From: Streptomyces nodosus
GTDB taxonomy: Bacteria > Actinomycetota > Actinomycetes > Streptomycetales > Streptomycetaceae
Assembly (NCBI RefSeq): GCF_008704995.1
Contig: NZ_CP023747.1
Span: 4,867,501-4,931,500 of the forward strand
Length of the DNA stretch: 64,000 bases
Direction: 5' to 3'
Under the pieces are notes generated by a model that saw only the letters and a list, made by a program, of their open reading frames with translations, searched no databases and had not been told where the DNA came from. The translations under genes were made by a program, and so were the position numbers. Below, one piece after another: positions 33,708 to 41,550 of the stretch (positions are counted from its first letter, which is position 1; the number at the start of each line of letters is the position of its first letter).

Positions 33708-35189
33708 GTGGGGCGGCACAGCCGCAAGGGGCGGGGCAACAGGACCGGTACGGACAAGGGCGCGGCCCCGGACCCGTCGGCGGAACCGGCGTCGGGGCCC
33801 GGCGCGGCCGGTCCGTCCCGCACGGCCGACGGCCGGCCGGGTCCGGGTGCCCCGTGGCTCCCCGAGGGCACGACCGCACCGGGGGTCTCCCGGTTCGCCG
33901 GTGCGTCGCAACCCGGCCCGTGGCCGGACGACAGGACCCCGGCTCGGGGGATGCCCCGATTCACGGGCGCCACTCCGGCCGCCGGCGAGCCGCGCAGGGA
34001 CGGGGCTCCGGCGCGCGGCGGGCCGCGTCCGGCGGAGGGGACCCCGGCGCACGGGGTGCCGCGTCCGTCCGGCGGCACTGTGGACCAGGGCTCTCCGCAG
34101 GTCCGCGGCGGACATCCCCAGCAGCGTGAACCGGGCGGCGGCTGGGGCGAGTTCAGGGCCGGCGCGGCGCCGCAGGCCGCGCCTTTGGGGCGCCGCGCAC
34201 CCCGTATCCCGCACCAGCGCACCCAGAACGGCGGCCCCCGCCAGGAGTACCTCGACGCCTTCGACGGGGACGAGGAGGTCCTCGCACCCCGTCGCGGCGT
34301 CCCCGCTCCCCGCCCCGGGGGCCTCGGCGGCCGACCCGCGGACACCGACGGCGCGCCGGCGACCGGGACCGGGGCGCCGGCCCGGAGGGCGGGCGGCAAG
34401 GGGCTCACCTTCACCGGGATCGCCGCCGCCGCGGTCACCACCGTGCTCGCGGTCGTCGTCGCCGGCCAGGTCGCCGACGGGCAGAACGACACCACCGCCG
34501 CGGAATCCGGTCAGGCCCACGGCCTGTACGACCCCCCGGCCCTCGACGACACCCGCCCGACCCCCTCGGAGCCGGCCGACCCGACACCGCTGACGTACGA
34601 GCAGGCGATGGGGGAGAAGGCCCCGCTCAGTCCCACGCTGACGGGATCCGGGAAGTTCGCCGTGATCCCCGGTGCCGCCGAGGCACCCGGCACGGGGCGC
34701 AAGTACACCTATCGCGTCGATGTGGAGGAGGGGCTCGGCCTCGACGGCGAACTCTTCGCGCAGGCCGTCCAGAAGACCCTCAACGACGACCGCAGCTGGG
34801 CCCACGACGGTGCCCGCACCTTCGAGCGGGTGTCCTCCGGCAGGGCCGACTTCGTGATCACGCTCGCCAGTCCCGGTACCACCGCCGCCTGGTGCGCCAA
34901 GTCGGGCCTCGACACCACCGAGGACAACGTCTCGTGCGACTCGGCCTCCACCGAGCGCGTGATGATCAACGCCTATCGCTGGGCACAGGGCTCCAAGACC
35001 TACGGGAACAAGATCCACCCCTACCGCCAGATGCTGATCAACCACGAGGTCGGCCACCGCCTCGGCTACGGCCATGTCAGCTGCGACAAGGACGGCCAGC
35101 TGGCGCCGGTCATGCAGCAGCAGACCAAGTTCCTCGACCACGACGGCATCCACTGCCGGCCCAACCCCTGGCCCTATCCCCGCGGTTGA
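33708..35189 (+). CDS. DUF3152 membrane-anchored metalloprotease-like protein
   Basis: 493 residues from GTG 33708. A long Pro/Gly/Arg-rich cytoplasmic N-terminus (~1-225), one membrane helix (~230-250, TGIAAAAVTTVLAVVVAGQ), and an exported DUF3152 domain (~300-493). That domain contains INHEVGHRLGYGHVSC: HExxHxxGxxH is the metzincin zinc-binding signature (His ~446, 450, 456), with nearby Cys pairs suggesting disulfides. Predicted cell-surface protease or wall-processing enzyme; substrate unknown. Corresponds to Rv3207c. Confidence 0.85.
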   Translation: MGRHSRKGRGNRTGTDKGAAPDPSAEPASGPGAAGPSRTADGRPGPGAPWLPEGTTAPGVSRFAGASQPGPWPDDRTPARGMPRFTGATPAAGEPRRDGAPARGGPRPAEGTPAHGVPRPSGGTVDQGSPQVRGGHPQQREPGGGWGEFRAGAAPQAAPLGRRAPRIPHQRTQNGGPRQEYLDAFDGDEEVLAPRRGVPAPRPGGLGGRPADTDGAPATGTGAPARRAGGKGLTFTGIAAAAVTTVLAVVVAGQVADGQNDTTAAESGQAHGLYDPPALDDTRPTPSEPADPTPLTYEQAMGEKAPLSPTLTGSGKFAVIPGAAEAPGTGRKYTYRVDVEEGLGLDGELFAQAVQKTLNDDRSWAHDGARTFERVSSGRADFVITLASPGTTAAWCAKSGLDTTEDNVSCDSASTERVMINAYRWAQGSKTYGNKIHPYRQMLINHEVGHRLGYGHVSCDKDGQLAPVMQQQTKFLDHDGIHCRPNPWPYPRG

Positions 35190-35243
35190 CGGGGAGCGCA
35201 CGGAGACCGGACGCGTTCGCGGGATGCGTGACCGTTCGATCAC

Positions 35244-35256
35244 TTGAAGTGTTCAA
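35244..35256. promoter_or_regulatory. Operator-like palindrome TTGAAGTGTTCAA
   Basis: A perfect 5-bp dyad around GTG, 149 bp upstream of the glycosyltransferase operon and 55 bp after the DUF3152 stop. Likely binds a dimeric regulator of the operon. Confidence 0.4.
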
Positions 35257-35300
35257 ACGCGGTCCGCGCGGGAAAGTTACGACCGTTCACCCCTTTTGAT

Positions 35301-35328
35301 GGTGCGATGGACAACCGTCCGTCGTACC
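35301..35328 (+). other. RNA hairpin in leader of glycosyltransferase operon
   Basis: GGTGCGATGGAC can pair with GTCCGTCGTACC (10 Watson-Crick plus 2 G-U pairs) around AACC, 77 nt before the GTG start. It could be an attenuator or a structured leader. Confidence 0.35.
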
Positions 35329-35404
35329 ACCGCCATGTCCGCATACGTTCGTCCCGCTGCGAGCCGTCGGGGCGACGGCGGCTTCCCAAGGGGAGATCGG
35401 GGGT

Positions 35405-37141
35405 GTGCTCGTGCGCATCGGACTGCTTACGGAGGGTGGCTATCCGTATGTGGGTGGTGACGCCGGGCTCTGGTGCGACCGGCTGGTGCGCGGGCTCGCC
35501 CAGCATGAGTTCGACGTCTATGCGCTGACCCGCTCCGAGCGGGAGGAGCCCGGGGACTGGGGCACGCTGCCACCGGGGATCACCCGGGTGCGGACCGCGC
35601 CGCCGGGGGGCGCGGAGCAGGACGGGGTCACCCATGGGCGCCGCACGCGGCGGCGGTTCGCCGAGGCGTACGGGGAGCTGGCCGCCGCGCTCTGCGCGGC
35701 ACCCGAACCGGGGGCGCCGCAGGGGGCGTTCGCTCCTGTCGACCCCGAGGCGGACCGTTTCGGCAGTGCCCTGTACGCGCTCGCCGAACTCGCCCGTGAC
35801 CAGGGAGGTCTGGCCGGTGCCCTGCGTTCCGAGACCGCACTGGGCGCCCTGGAGCGGGCCTGCCGCGCACCGGGCGCCCTGCGCGCCGCGCACACGGCAC
35901 GCGTCCCCGACCTCCTCGAGGCGGCCGCCCGGATCGAACATGCCCTGCGCCCCCTCTCCCTCGACTGGTACGAGGACGACGGGCTCGGCTCGGTCGACCT
36001 CTGCCACACCGCCACCGGCGGTGCCGCGGCCCTCGTCGGACTGCTCGCCCGGCACTTCACCCAGGTCCCCCTGGTGGTCACCGAGTACGGCGTCCGTCTG
36101 CGGGCCCACTATCTGGGGGCAGCGGAAGGGACCGCACCGGTACGCACGCTGCTCGCCTCCTTCCAGCGCCATCTGGCGGCCGAGACCTATCGGAGGGCGG
36201 CCTGCATCACCCCCGGCAACGCCCATGCCCGCCGCTGGCAGGAGCGCTGCGGTGCCGACCGCGCCAGACTGCGCACGGTCTACCCCGGCATGGAGGCGTC
36301 CCGTTTCCGGGACGTGGGCGAGACGGCCGACCGTGCCGATCCCTCCACCCTCGTCTGGGTCGGCCGTATCGAGCCGGCCAAGGACCTGATCTCCCTGCTC
36401 CATGCCTTCGCCGAGGTCCACAGAAGGGAGCCGGCGGCGCGGCTGCGGATCGTCGGGGCGGCGGCGGGCGCCGAGGGGGAGGCCTATCTCGGGCACTGCA
36501 GGGCGCTGGCCGTCCAGCTCTTCCCCGACGAGGCCGCGGGTGCCCATGCCGTCGGGGACAACCCGGTGTCCTTCGAGGAGATCGGCGGCCCGGAGATGCC
36601 CGATCTGGCGGGGGCGTACGCGGCCGGGGCCGTGGTCGTCCTGTCGAGCGTCGTCGAAGGGTTTCCGGTCAGCCTGGTGGAGTCCATGTTCTGCGGCCGG
36701 GCCACGGTCTCCACGGATGTCGGCGCGGTGGTGGAGGTCATCGGCGGTACGGGCCTGGTGGTCCCGCCCCGCAACCCGAGGGCGCTCGCCGAGGCGTGTG
36801 TGGCGTTGCTGCGCGACCCCCGACGCCGTGAGCGCCTCGGCGCGGCCGCCCGCGCGCGGGCCCTGGAGCTTTTCACCGTCGAGCAGAACGTCGCGGCGTT
36901 CCACCGCATCTATCTGGAGGTCGTCTCCCACGCCCCGGTACGGCGGGTGCCGGTGGACGACACGGGTGAACCGCTGCCCTTCGGGGCACCGGCGGAGTCC
37001 CGCCTGCCCGGCCACCTGACCACGGCACGGCCCCCGGGCTCCAGGCCTAGCTGGGCCTGGGCGCCGGACGACACCGCGGCATCCGTGCGGACCGCCGGGC
37101 ATCCGGCGGAACCCGTCCCGGCGACGGAGGGCGCGCGATGA
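35405..37141 (+). CDS. PelF-like GT4 glycosyltransferase (DUF3492)
   Basis: 578 residues from GTG 35405. The N-terminus RIGLLTEGGYPYVGGDAGLW is the hallmark of PelF/DUF3492 glycosyltransferases (~res 4-23). The C-terminal GT4 domain has LVWVGRIEPAKDLISLLHAF (~res 317) and the nucleotide-sugar EX7E motif in VVEGFPVSLVESMFCG (~res 416). PelF uses UDP-GalNAc/GlcNAc to polymerise Pel polysaccharide in the cytosol. No signal peptide. It overlaps the next gene by 4 nt (ATGA). First gene of a four-gene operon. A Pro-rich C-terminal tail is unusual. Sugar specificity is inference. Confidence 0.87.
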   Translation: MLVRIGLLTEGGYPYVGGDAGLWCDRLVRGLAQHEFDVYALTRSEREEPGDWGTLPPGITRVRTAPPGGAEQDGVTHGRRTRRRFAEAYGELAAALCAAPEPGAPQGAFAPVDPEADRFGSALYALAELARDQGGLAGALRSETALGALERACRAPGALRAAHTARVPDLLEAAARIEHALRPLSLDWYEDDGLGSVDLCHTATGGAAALVGLLARHFTQVPLVVTEYGVRLRAHYLGAAEGTAPVRTLLASFQRHLAAETYRRAACITPGNAHARRWQERCGADRARLRTVYPGMEASRFRDVGETADRADPSTLVWVGRIEPAKDLISLLHAFAEVHRREPAARLRIVGAAAGAEGEAYLGHCRALAVQLFPDEAAGAHAVGDNPVSFEEIGGPEMPDLAGAYAAGAVVVLSSVVEGFPVSLVESMFCGRATVSTDVGAVVEVIGGTGLVVPPRNPRALAEACVALLRDPRRRERLGAAARARALELFTVEQNVAAFHRIYLEVVSHAPVRRVPVDDTGEPLPFGAPAESRLPGHLTTARPPGSRPSWAWAPDDTAASVRTAGHPAEPVPATEGAR

Positions 37142-38301
37142 GCGGCGTGGGAGAACTGGACCGCCCCGGCACCCCGGGCGGCCCCGACGGATGGCCTCCC
37201 GCACCCGCCGGGAGCGGGAGCCGGACCCGGGCAGCCTCTTCCCGTCGTGGTGTCGCCGACCCCGTCAAGGTCCTGATGCACCGGCACCGCGCCCTGTGCG
37301 AGCGGGCCGTCGACCCCCTGGAGATCGCGGCCGGTCTGGAGGCGCACGGACTCACCGACCGGACCGCCGCCCGCTTCCGGCACCGCGATGTGTTCTCGCT
37401 CGCCGAGGAGATGTACGCGCGGGTGCCCCGCGACGCCGACCGGCCCCCGGCGTCCGCCGCCCCACAAGCCCCCCGCGAGCCGCGGGCCGGGGTCCTTCTC
37501 GCCCTGCTCCCGGGCGTGCTGTGCCTCGCCACCGTCCTCGGGCTGCGGTTCACCGAGGACCGGCTCCGCCTCGCCGTCGCCGCGCTCGGTGTTCTCGCCG
37601 TGGCCCTCGGACTGCGTACGGCGCTCCGGCACGGTCCCCTGCGCGCCCCCGCCGGCTCCTTCGGCGTCCCCACCCGGACCTGCTGGCTGATCGCCTGGGC
37701 GCTGTTCGGCGACCGCGTGCTGCGCGAGGGACTGGGCAACGGTGCCGACGGCCCCTGGCACCCCGCCACCGTGTCCGCCCTCGCGCTCGCCCTGGCCTGC
37801 GTGCCTGCCGTCTGGTGCGCCCGTCTCTTCTCCCTCGGCGCCCGCCGCAGGCTCGCCACCAGCCGAGGCCTGAAGGAGTTCGCGTCCTCGACGACACCGC
37901 TGCTGCTTGGCGTGTTCGGACTCTTCCTGTGCGCTCTGGGCGGGCTGCTCGCCCTGTGCGGGGCGCTGCTCGGCGAGCCCGCCGTCTATGCCGGAGCCGG
38001 TGCCCTCGGCGCGCTTCTGCTGCTCGCCCGGCTGCTCACCGCGCACGGTTTCGCGCACGCCCCGGCCGTCGCCCTCGGCGTCGCGGCCACCGCCGAGGCC
38101 ACGGCCCTGGTCACGGTCTTCGCGGGACGGCTCCCCGGCTGCTCGGTCCTGGCCACGCCGGTCCGGGCCCTGGCCGGCAGCTGGGGCACGGACGCCGTCC
38201 CGGCCCTGGCCTGCGCCTCGGCCGCCCTGGCCCTGCTGATCCATGCGACCCGCACCCTGACCCGGGCCTCGGCCCACGCCCTGCCGCCCGGATCACCCTG
38301 A
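37138..38301 (+). CDS. Polytopic membrane protein of the polysaccharide operon
   Basis: 387 residues; ATG overlaps the upstream stop. About 115 cytoplasmic residues with a helical segment (MHRHRALCERAVDPLEIAAGLEAHG is its core) precede roughly eight hydrophobic helices, e.g. VLLALLPGVLCLATVLGL, LALALACVPAVWCARLF and LLLGVFGLFLCALGGLLAL. No family is recognised. By position it could be the partner of the PelF-like enzyme in polymer export, as PelG is for PelF; sequence homology to PelG was not established. Confidence 0.78.
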   Translation: MSGVGELDRPGTPGGPDGWPPAPAGSGSRTRAASSRRGVADPVKVLMHRHRALCERAVDPLEIAAGLEAHGLTDRTAARFRHRDVFSLAEEMYARVPRDADRPPASAAPQAPREPRAGVLLALLPGVLCLATVLGLRFTEDRLRLAVAALGVLAVALGLRTALRHGPLRAPAGSFGVPTRTCWLIAWALFGDRVLREGLGNGADGPWHPATVSALALALACVPAVWCARLFSLGARRRLATSRGLKEFASSTTPLLLGVFGLFLCALGGLLALCGALLGEPAVYAGAGALGALLLLARLLTAHGFAHAPAVALGVAATAEATALVTVFAGRLPGCSVLATPVRALAGSWGTDAVPALACASAALALLIHATRTLTRASAHALPPGSP

Positions 38302-38442
38302 GCCCGGCTCGACGAGACGCCGCCATCGGCGACTCATCAGCCGCGACCGCTGCCCGAAGCCGCGTCCTCGGCACAGCCCTCCCGCGGGGCCGACACCGCG
38401 GGCCTCTCATCCCACGGCACCACTCTTGAAGGAGAACGCCAG

Positions 38443-38490
38443 ATGATCACCTCCCGAACCGGAGAATCCGCCCCGGGAGCCGCCCGATGA
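38443..38490 (+). CDS. 15-codon ORF coupled to the epimerase start
   Basis: ATG 38443 is preceded by GAAGGAGAAC, and the ORF MITSRTGESAPGAAR ends in TGA that overlaps ATG 38487 of the epimerase (ATGA). The epimerase itself has no better ribosome site than GGGAG inside this ORF. It may be a leader peptide for translational coupling rather than a functional protein. Confidence 0.4.
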   Translation: MITSRTGESAPGAAR

Positions 38491-39446
38491 GGGTCCTGCT
38501 GATCGGAGCCAACGGATACCTCGGCCGCTTCGTCGCCGACCGGCTGCTCGCCGACCCGGCCGTACAGCTCACCGCGCTCGGCCGCGGCGACGACGCCGAC
38601 GTACGGTTCGACCTCGCCTCCGGCAGCCCCGGCGCACTCACCCGTTTCCTGGACGCGGTGCACCCCGGGGTCGTCATCAACTGCGCCGGGGCCATCCGCG
38701 GCGGCGCCCGGGATCTGACCCGGCACAACACCGTGGCCGTCGCCACCGTCTGCGAGGCCCTGCGCCGCAGCGGCTGCGGAGCCCGCCTGGTGCAGATCGG
38801 CTGCGGCGCCGAGTACGGACCCAGCCAGCCCGGCTCCTCCACGGCCGAGGACGCCGTCCCCCGCCCCGGCGGCCCCTATGGCGTCAGCAAGCTCGCCGCC
38901 ACCGAACTGGTCCTCGGCTCGGGCCTCGACGCCGTCGTGCTCCGGGTGTTCTCGCCCGCCGGACCGGGAACTCCCGCCGGATCCCCGCTCGGCCGGCTCG
39001 CGGAGGCGCTGCGCCGCGCCATGCAGTCCGGTGACAGCGAGCTCAAGCTCGGCGGTCTCGGTGTCCAGCGCGACTTCGTCGATGTACGCGATGTGGCCCG
39101 TGCCGTCCATGCCGCGTCCCTCTCCGCCGCCCAGGGTGTGATCAACATCGGCTCCGGGCGTGCCGTACGCCTCCGTGACGCGGTCGCCGTCCTCGCCCGG
39201 GTGGCCGGCTACGGCGGCACCCTGCACGAACTCGACGGTCCGCCCGGACCGGGGCGGCCCGCCATCGGCCACCCCCGGGGCGATACGGAGTACGCCGTCC
39301 CCGTCGCCCACCCCTACCCGGACGGCTGCGGCAGCTGGCAGCAGGCCGATGTGCGCACCGCCCGCGACCGGCTCGGCTGGCGGCCCCGGATCAACCTGGA
39401 GGAATCCCTCGCCGACATCTGGATGGAGGCGGCATGCCGCATCTGA
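38487..39446 (+). CDS. NAD-dependent epimerase/dehydratase (extended SDR)
   Basis: 319 residues. Rossmann GxxGxxG as LLIGANGYLGRF (~res 4-15); catalytic YxxxK as YGVSK (~res 131); FVDVRDVARAVH (~res 193) is the conserved substrate-domain segment, and a C-terminal RLGWRPRINLEESL segment is typical of nucleotide-sugar epimerases. In this operon it probably makes UDP-GalNAc from UDP-GlcNAc or a similar precursor. Start coupled to the preceding 15-codon ORF; end overlaps the next gene by 13 nt. Confidence 0.87.
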   Translation: MRVLLIGANGYLGRFVADRLLADPAVQLTALGRGDDADVRFDLASGSPGALTRFLDAVHPGVVINCAGAIRGGARDLTRHNTVAVATVCEALRRSGCGARLVQIGCGAEYGPSQPGSSTAEDAVPRPGGPYGVSKLAATELVLGSGLDAVVLRVFSPAGPGTPAGSPLGRLAEALRRAMQSGDSELKLGGLGVQRDFVDVRDVARAVHAASLSAAQGVINIGSGRAVRLRDAVAVLARVAGYGGTLHELDGPPGPGRPAIGHPRGDTEYAVPVAHPYPDGCGSWQQADVRTARDRLGWRPRINLEESLADIWMEAACRI

Positions 39447-40183
39447 TCTGCCCCCCGGCGGGCACGGCGAGCACCGGCCTCGGCGTGGGCCTGGGCATCC
39501 CCGGCCATGCACACCCCCTGGACGCGCCCCTGGAGTGGGCCCGGCTCGCCGGTCCGGGCGCCCCGGTGCACTGGGCCGTCCTCGATGTGGACGGCGGTCC
39601 CGGCACCCGCCCCGATCCGCACTGTGCGGAGGCCGCGGGGCGACTGCGGACGGCCGGTGTCCGTGTCCTCGGCCACCTCGATCTCCACCAGGGCGCGCGT
39701 ACCTTCGGTGATCTGCTCTCCGAGGCGCACCGGTATCTCGACTGGTACCGGGTCGACGGATTCTTCCTGGACCGCTGCCCGGGCGAACGCTCCGTGCTCT
39801 TCGAGGTCCACCGCATCGTCACCGCGCTCCGTGCGTTCCTCGCCCCCGGGCACATCGTCCTGGGGCACGGCACCCATCCGTATCCCGGATACGCCGAGAC
39901 CGCCGACCAGTTGGTCACCTTCTCCGGACCGTGGAGCGACTACCGCTGGTCGCAGGTGGCCGAGTGGACCGCCGACCATCCGCCCGAGCGGTTCTGTCAC
40001 CTGGTGCACGGGGTGCCGCGCGGCCATCTCGAGGAGGCGCTGCGCATCGCGCGCTGGCAGGGCGCGGGCACCATCTGGTTCACCGACCGCACCCCTCGGG
40101 GCGGCGACCCCGACCCATGGGCGGCCATGCCCGGTTACTGGGACGACATCATCTCGCGCCTCGGAACAGGTGTCTCGGAATGA
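39434..40183 (+). CDS. Spherulin-4-like glycoside hydrolase family protein
   Basis: 249 residues. Beta/alpha-barrel pattern of spherulation-specific family 4: VGLGIPGHAHPL (~res 17), HWAVLDVDGGPG (~res 46), RVLGHLDLH (~res 76), WYRVDGFFLDRCP (~res 104, likely catalytic Asp region) and HIVLGHGTHPYPGY. Relatives include the GH135 enzyme Sph3 of the fungal galactosaminogalactan cluster, and GH114-type galactosaminidases are related. No signal peptide is visible, so it may act in the cytosol. Overlaps the epimerase by 13 nt. Its stop codon lies inside the -35 of the moeZ promoter. Confidence 0.82.
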   Translation: MPHLICPPAGTASTGLGVGLGIPGHAHPLDAPLEWARLAGPGAPVHWAVLDVDGGPGTRPDPHCAEAAGRLRTAGVRVLGHLDLHQGARTFGDLLSEAHRYLDWYRVDGFFLDRCPGERSVLFEVHRIVTALRAFLAPGHIVLGHGTHPYPGYAETADQLVTFSGPWSDYRWSQVAEWTADHPPERFCHLVHGVPRGHLEEALRIARWQGAGTIWFTDRTPRGGDPDPWAAMPGYWDDIISRLGTGVSE

Positions 40184-40202
40184 AGAAGGGCGTGGCAGTG
40201 TT
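40177..40202 (+). promoter_or_regulatory. Sigma-R type promoter (GGAAT-N18-GTT) of moeZ
   Basis: GGAAT (40177-40181), exactly 18 nt, GTT (40200-40202). GGAAT overlaps the TGA stop of the upstream gene. Predicted leader about 40 nt to GTG 40247. Full sigma-R consensus. Confidence 0.85.
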
Positions 40203-40246
40203 ACGGGGAGAACAACCGTAGTGATTGACCGACCAACGGAGTCCCC

Positions 40247-41425
40247 GTGTCGCTGCCACCCCTGGTCGAGCCGGCTGCCGAGCTCACCGTAGACGAGGTC
40301 CGCAGGTACTCCCGCCACCTGATCATTCCCGATGTCGGGATGGACGGGCAGAAGCGGCTGAAGAACGCCAAGGTGCTCTGTGTGGGTGCCGGCGGTCTGG
40401 GCTCGCCCGCGCTGATGTACCTGGCCGCGGCGGGCGTGGGAACGCTCGGCATCGTGGAGTTCGACGAGGTCGACGAGTCGAATCTGCAGCGGCAGATCAT
40501 CCACAGCCAGTCCGACATCGGCCGCCCCAAGGCCGAGTCCGCGCGGGACACCGTCAAGGGCATCAACCCCTATGTCGAGGTGATCCTTCACCAGGAGCGG
40601 CTCGAGGCCGACAATGTGATGGACATCTTCAGTCAGTACGACCTGATCATCGACGGCACGGACAACTTCGCGACCCGCTATCTGGTCAACGACGCGTGTG
40701 TGCTGCTGAACAAGCCGTATGTATGGGGCTCGATCTACCGCTTCGACGGCCAGGCCTCCGTCTTCTGGTCCGAGCACGGCCCCTGCTACCGCTGCCTGTA
40801 CCCGGAGCCCCCGCCGCCGGGCATGGTCCCCTCCTGCGCCGAGGGCGGTGTCCTCGGTGTGCTGTGCGCGTCCATCGGCTCCATGCAGGTCAACGAGGCG
40901 ATCAAGCTTCTCGCGGGCATCGGTGAGCCGCTGGTCGGCCGACTGATGATCTACGACGCCCTGGAGATGCAGTACCGCCAGGTCAAGGTCCGCAAGGACC
41001 CCAACTGCGCGATCTGCGGCGAGAACCCGACCGTCACCGAACTCATCGACTACGAGGCCTTCTGCGGCGTCGTCTCCGAGGAGGCCCAGGCGGCGGCCCT
41101 GGACTCGACGATCACTCCCAAGCAGCTCAAGGAGTGGATCGACGACGGCGAGAACATCGAGATCATCGATGTCCGCGAGCCGAACGAGTACGAGATCGTC
41201 TCCATTCCGGGCGCCCGGCTGATCCCGAAGAACGAGTTCCTGATGGGCAGCGCCCTGGAGACTCTCCCGCAGGACAAGAAGATCGTCTTGCACTGCAAGA
41301 CGGGTGTCCGCAGTGCGGAAGTCCTCGCCGTCCTGAAGTCGGCGGGCTTCGCCGACGCGGTTCATGTCGGCGGCGGTGTGATCGGCTGGGTCAACCAGAT
41401 CGAACCGGACAAGCCGGTGTACTGA
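40247..41425 (+). CDS. moeZ: Adenylyltransferase/sulfurtransferase MoeZ
   Basis: 392 residues from GTG 40247 (ACGGAG upstream). ThiF/MoeB domain: GAGGLGSPALMYLAAAG (~res 47) binds ATP; CYRC and CAIC (~res 180, 255) form the zinc site. C-terminal rhodanese domain (~290-392) has the persulfide loop HCKTGVRS (Cys ~350). It adenylates and thiolates the C-terminus of small ubiquitin-like sulfur carriers (molybdopterin, thiocarboxylate-dependent pathways, Cys synthesis). Corresponds to Rv3206c. The exact sigma-R promoter upstream links it to thiol stress. Confidence 0.94.
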   Translation: MSLPPLVEPAAELTVDEVRRYSRHLIIPDVGMDGQKRLKNAKVLCVGAGGLGSPALMYLAAAGVGTLGIVEFDEVDESNLQRQIIHSQSDIGRPKAESARDTVKGINPYVEVILHQERLEADNVMDIFSQYDLIIDGTDNFATRYLVNDACVLLNKPYVWGSIYRFDGQASVFWSEHGPCYRCLYPEPPPPGMVPSCAEGGVLGVLCASIGSMQVNEAIKLLAGIGEPLVGRLMIYDALEMQYRQVKVRKDPNCAICGENPTVTELIDYEAFCGVVSEEAQAAALDSTITPKQLKEWIDDGENIEIIDVREPNEYEIVSIPGARLIPKNEFLMGSALETLPQDKKIVLHCKTGVRSAEVLAVLKSAGFADAVHVGGGVIGWVNQIEPDKPVY

Positions 41426-41433
41426 CCGGTGTA

Positions 41434-41465
41434 CCGGTCAGCCGTCCGGTTGTCCGGCTGACCGG
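41434..41465. terminator. Hairpin after moeZ
   Basis: CCGGTCAGCCG pairs perfectly with CGGCTGACCGG (11 bp, 10-nt loop), 9 bp after the moeZ stop. Confidence 0.75.
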
Positions 41466-41476
41466 CGAGACGGAAC

Positions 41477-41514
41477 AGGCCCACGGCTCCGATCGATTCG
41501 GATGCCGTGGGCCT
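41477..41514. terminator. Second hairpin between moeZ and helicase
   Basis: AGGCCCACGGC pairs perfectly with GCCGTGGGCCT (11 bp); TCCGA/TCGGA form an inner stem. Can serve the minus-strand helicase stop at 41551. Confidence 0.75.
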
Positions 41515-41550
41515 CTGTCGTTGTCGGCCGGTTGCCGTCGGCCGGTTTAC

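Noticed and set aside
35240..37204. 654-codon minus-strand frame opposite the PelF-like gene
   Set aside because: No protein-family signature, while the plus strand has PelF and EX7E motifs.
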